A stretch of 33,977 nt of DNA, from assembly GCA_045535235.1 (NCBI GenBank), contig JAZSLG010000109.1, forward strand, positions 1 to 33,977, in the 5' to 3' direction. Shown piece after piece: positions 33,474 to 33,977 of this stretch. This DNA comes from Stercoripulliclostridium_A sp045535235. Lineage in GTDB: Bacteria; Bacillota; Clostridia; Christensenellales; DTU072. The position numbers and the translations under genes are program-made. The first letter of the stretch is position 1, and each line of letters begins with the position of its first letter. The notes under the pieces are model-generated. The model saw only the letters and a list, made by a program, of their open reading frames with translations, had not been told where the DNA came from and searched no databases.

Positions 33474-33977
33474 TGTGTAAAGACGTAATTATTGCTTGTG
33501 ATTTTTCTTCAAAAGAAGAACTCTACGCCTTTTTGGAAAAGTTAGGCGACCAAAAACCCTATCTTAAAGTTGGTATGGAATTATACTACAAAGAGGGCGC
33601 ACCCATGGTTAGAGAGTTGAAAGCCAAAGGCTTTAAGATTTTCCTTGACCTAAAGCTCCACGATATACCTAACACTGTATATAAGGCGATGAGAAACCTT
33701 GGCGAACTTGGCGTAGATATTACCAACGTACACGCCGCAGGTGGCATAAAGATGATGTCTGCAGCTCTTAAAGGTCTTCGTGAAGGTGCAGGAGAAGGTG
33801 CTATGCCAAAGCTAATTGCGGTTACCCAACTCACCTCTACGGATGCCGAAACTCTTAAAAATGAGCTTCTAATTAGCGAAACTTTGGAAAATACCGTTAA
33901 GCATTACGCCCTTAATGCAAAGACTGCAGGTTTGGACGGCGTAGTATGTTCACCCCTTGAAGTCGGAGGCCAAGCGG
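33473..33977 (+). CDS. pyrF: Orotidine 5'-phosphate decarboxylase, 3' end beyond window
   Basis: The first 168 codons of pyrF are present and the frame is open to the right edge. PyrF decarboxylates OMP to UMP. The translated start reads MCKDVIIACDFSSKEEL, and the catalytic tetrad region DLKLHDIPNT has Asp59, Lys61 and Asp64 in the expected DxKxxD spacing. VTQLTS later fits the family. The start codon shares a base with the pyrD stop. pyrE is not seen in the window and may lie further on. Confidence 0.93.
   Translation, partial: MCKDVIIACDFSSKEELYAFLEKLGDQKPYLKVGMELYYKEGAPMVRELKAKGFKIFLDLKLHDIPNTVYKAMRNLGELGVDITNVHAAGGIKMMSAALKGLREGAGEGAMPKLIAVTQLTSTDAETLKNELLISETLENTVKHYALNAKTAGLDGVVCSPLEVGGQA

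Overview
The window looks like chromosome from a low-to-moderate GC member of the Clostridia (Firmicutes), probably an uncultured gut-type lineage. Supporting signs are an ECF-type vitamin transporter, a Spo0A-family DNA-binding domain, AGGAGG-type ribosome binding sites, sigma-A-like promoters with 17-bp spacers, a classical pyrBC-carAB-KDF operon and a giant YDG/MBG-repeat surface protein. The taxonomic placement is inference; no rRNA gene is present.

Layout. 1-409: no gene, but two tandem 125-nt structured repeats, a decayed third unit and a heptamer repeat. 410-1795 (-): MATE transporter, divergent from 1955-5898 (+): metF, a stand-alone MetH activation protein and a MetH lacking that domain. 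5905-7033 (+): cobalamin riboswitch with terminator, a DUF4430 lipoprotein and an ECF S component, probably a B12 uptake unit feeding MetH. 7030-7758 (-): a Spo0A-like regulator whose receiver domain has lost its phosphorylation residues. 8110-11395 (+): deoC-deoD-deoB plus a CPBP membrane protease. 11450-12724 (-): a cysteine desulfidase-family enzyme. 12873-12998 (+): a candidate small RNA with its own promoter and terminator. 13019-14299 (-): a condensation/acyltransferase-like protein. 14378-24055 (-): a 3225-residue membrane-anchored surface protein. 24368-25219 (+): folD. 25502 to the right edge (+): pyrB, pyrC, carA, carB, pyrK, pyrD and the start of pyrF.

Metabolic logic. MetF and FolD supply methyl- and methylene-tetrahydrofolate, MetH uses methylfolate and B12 to make methionine, and the riboswitch unit probably imports B12. 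The deo genes salvage nucleosides. The pyr operon makes UMP de novo, with almost every gene translationally coupled to the next.

Most unusual points. (1) CarA keeps its fold but has lost the catalytic Cys (Gly249) and the triad Glu (Ala336), so carbamoyl phosphate synthesis is predicted to use free ammonia or another amidotransferase. (2) The Spo0A-like protein has a near-canonical DNA-binding domain on a degenerate receiver, and a perfect 0A box sits in the loop of a 12-bp inverted repeat upstream of it. (3) Two 125-nt repeats share ends and an apical loop while their stems differ in sequence but still pair. (4) A roughly 126-nt candidate small RNA carries a C/U-rich loop complementary to Shine-Dalgarno sequences. 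(5) The giant protein has Asp/Asn/Gly-rich, EF-hand-like acidic inserts placed inside its beta-sandwich repeats.
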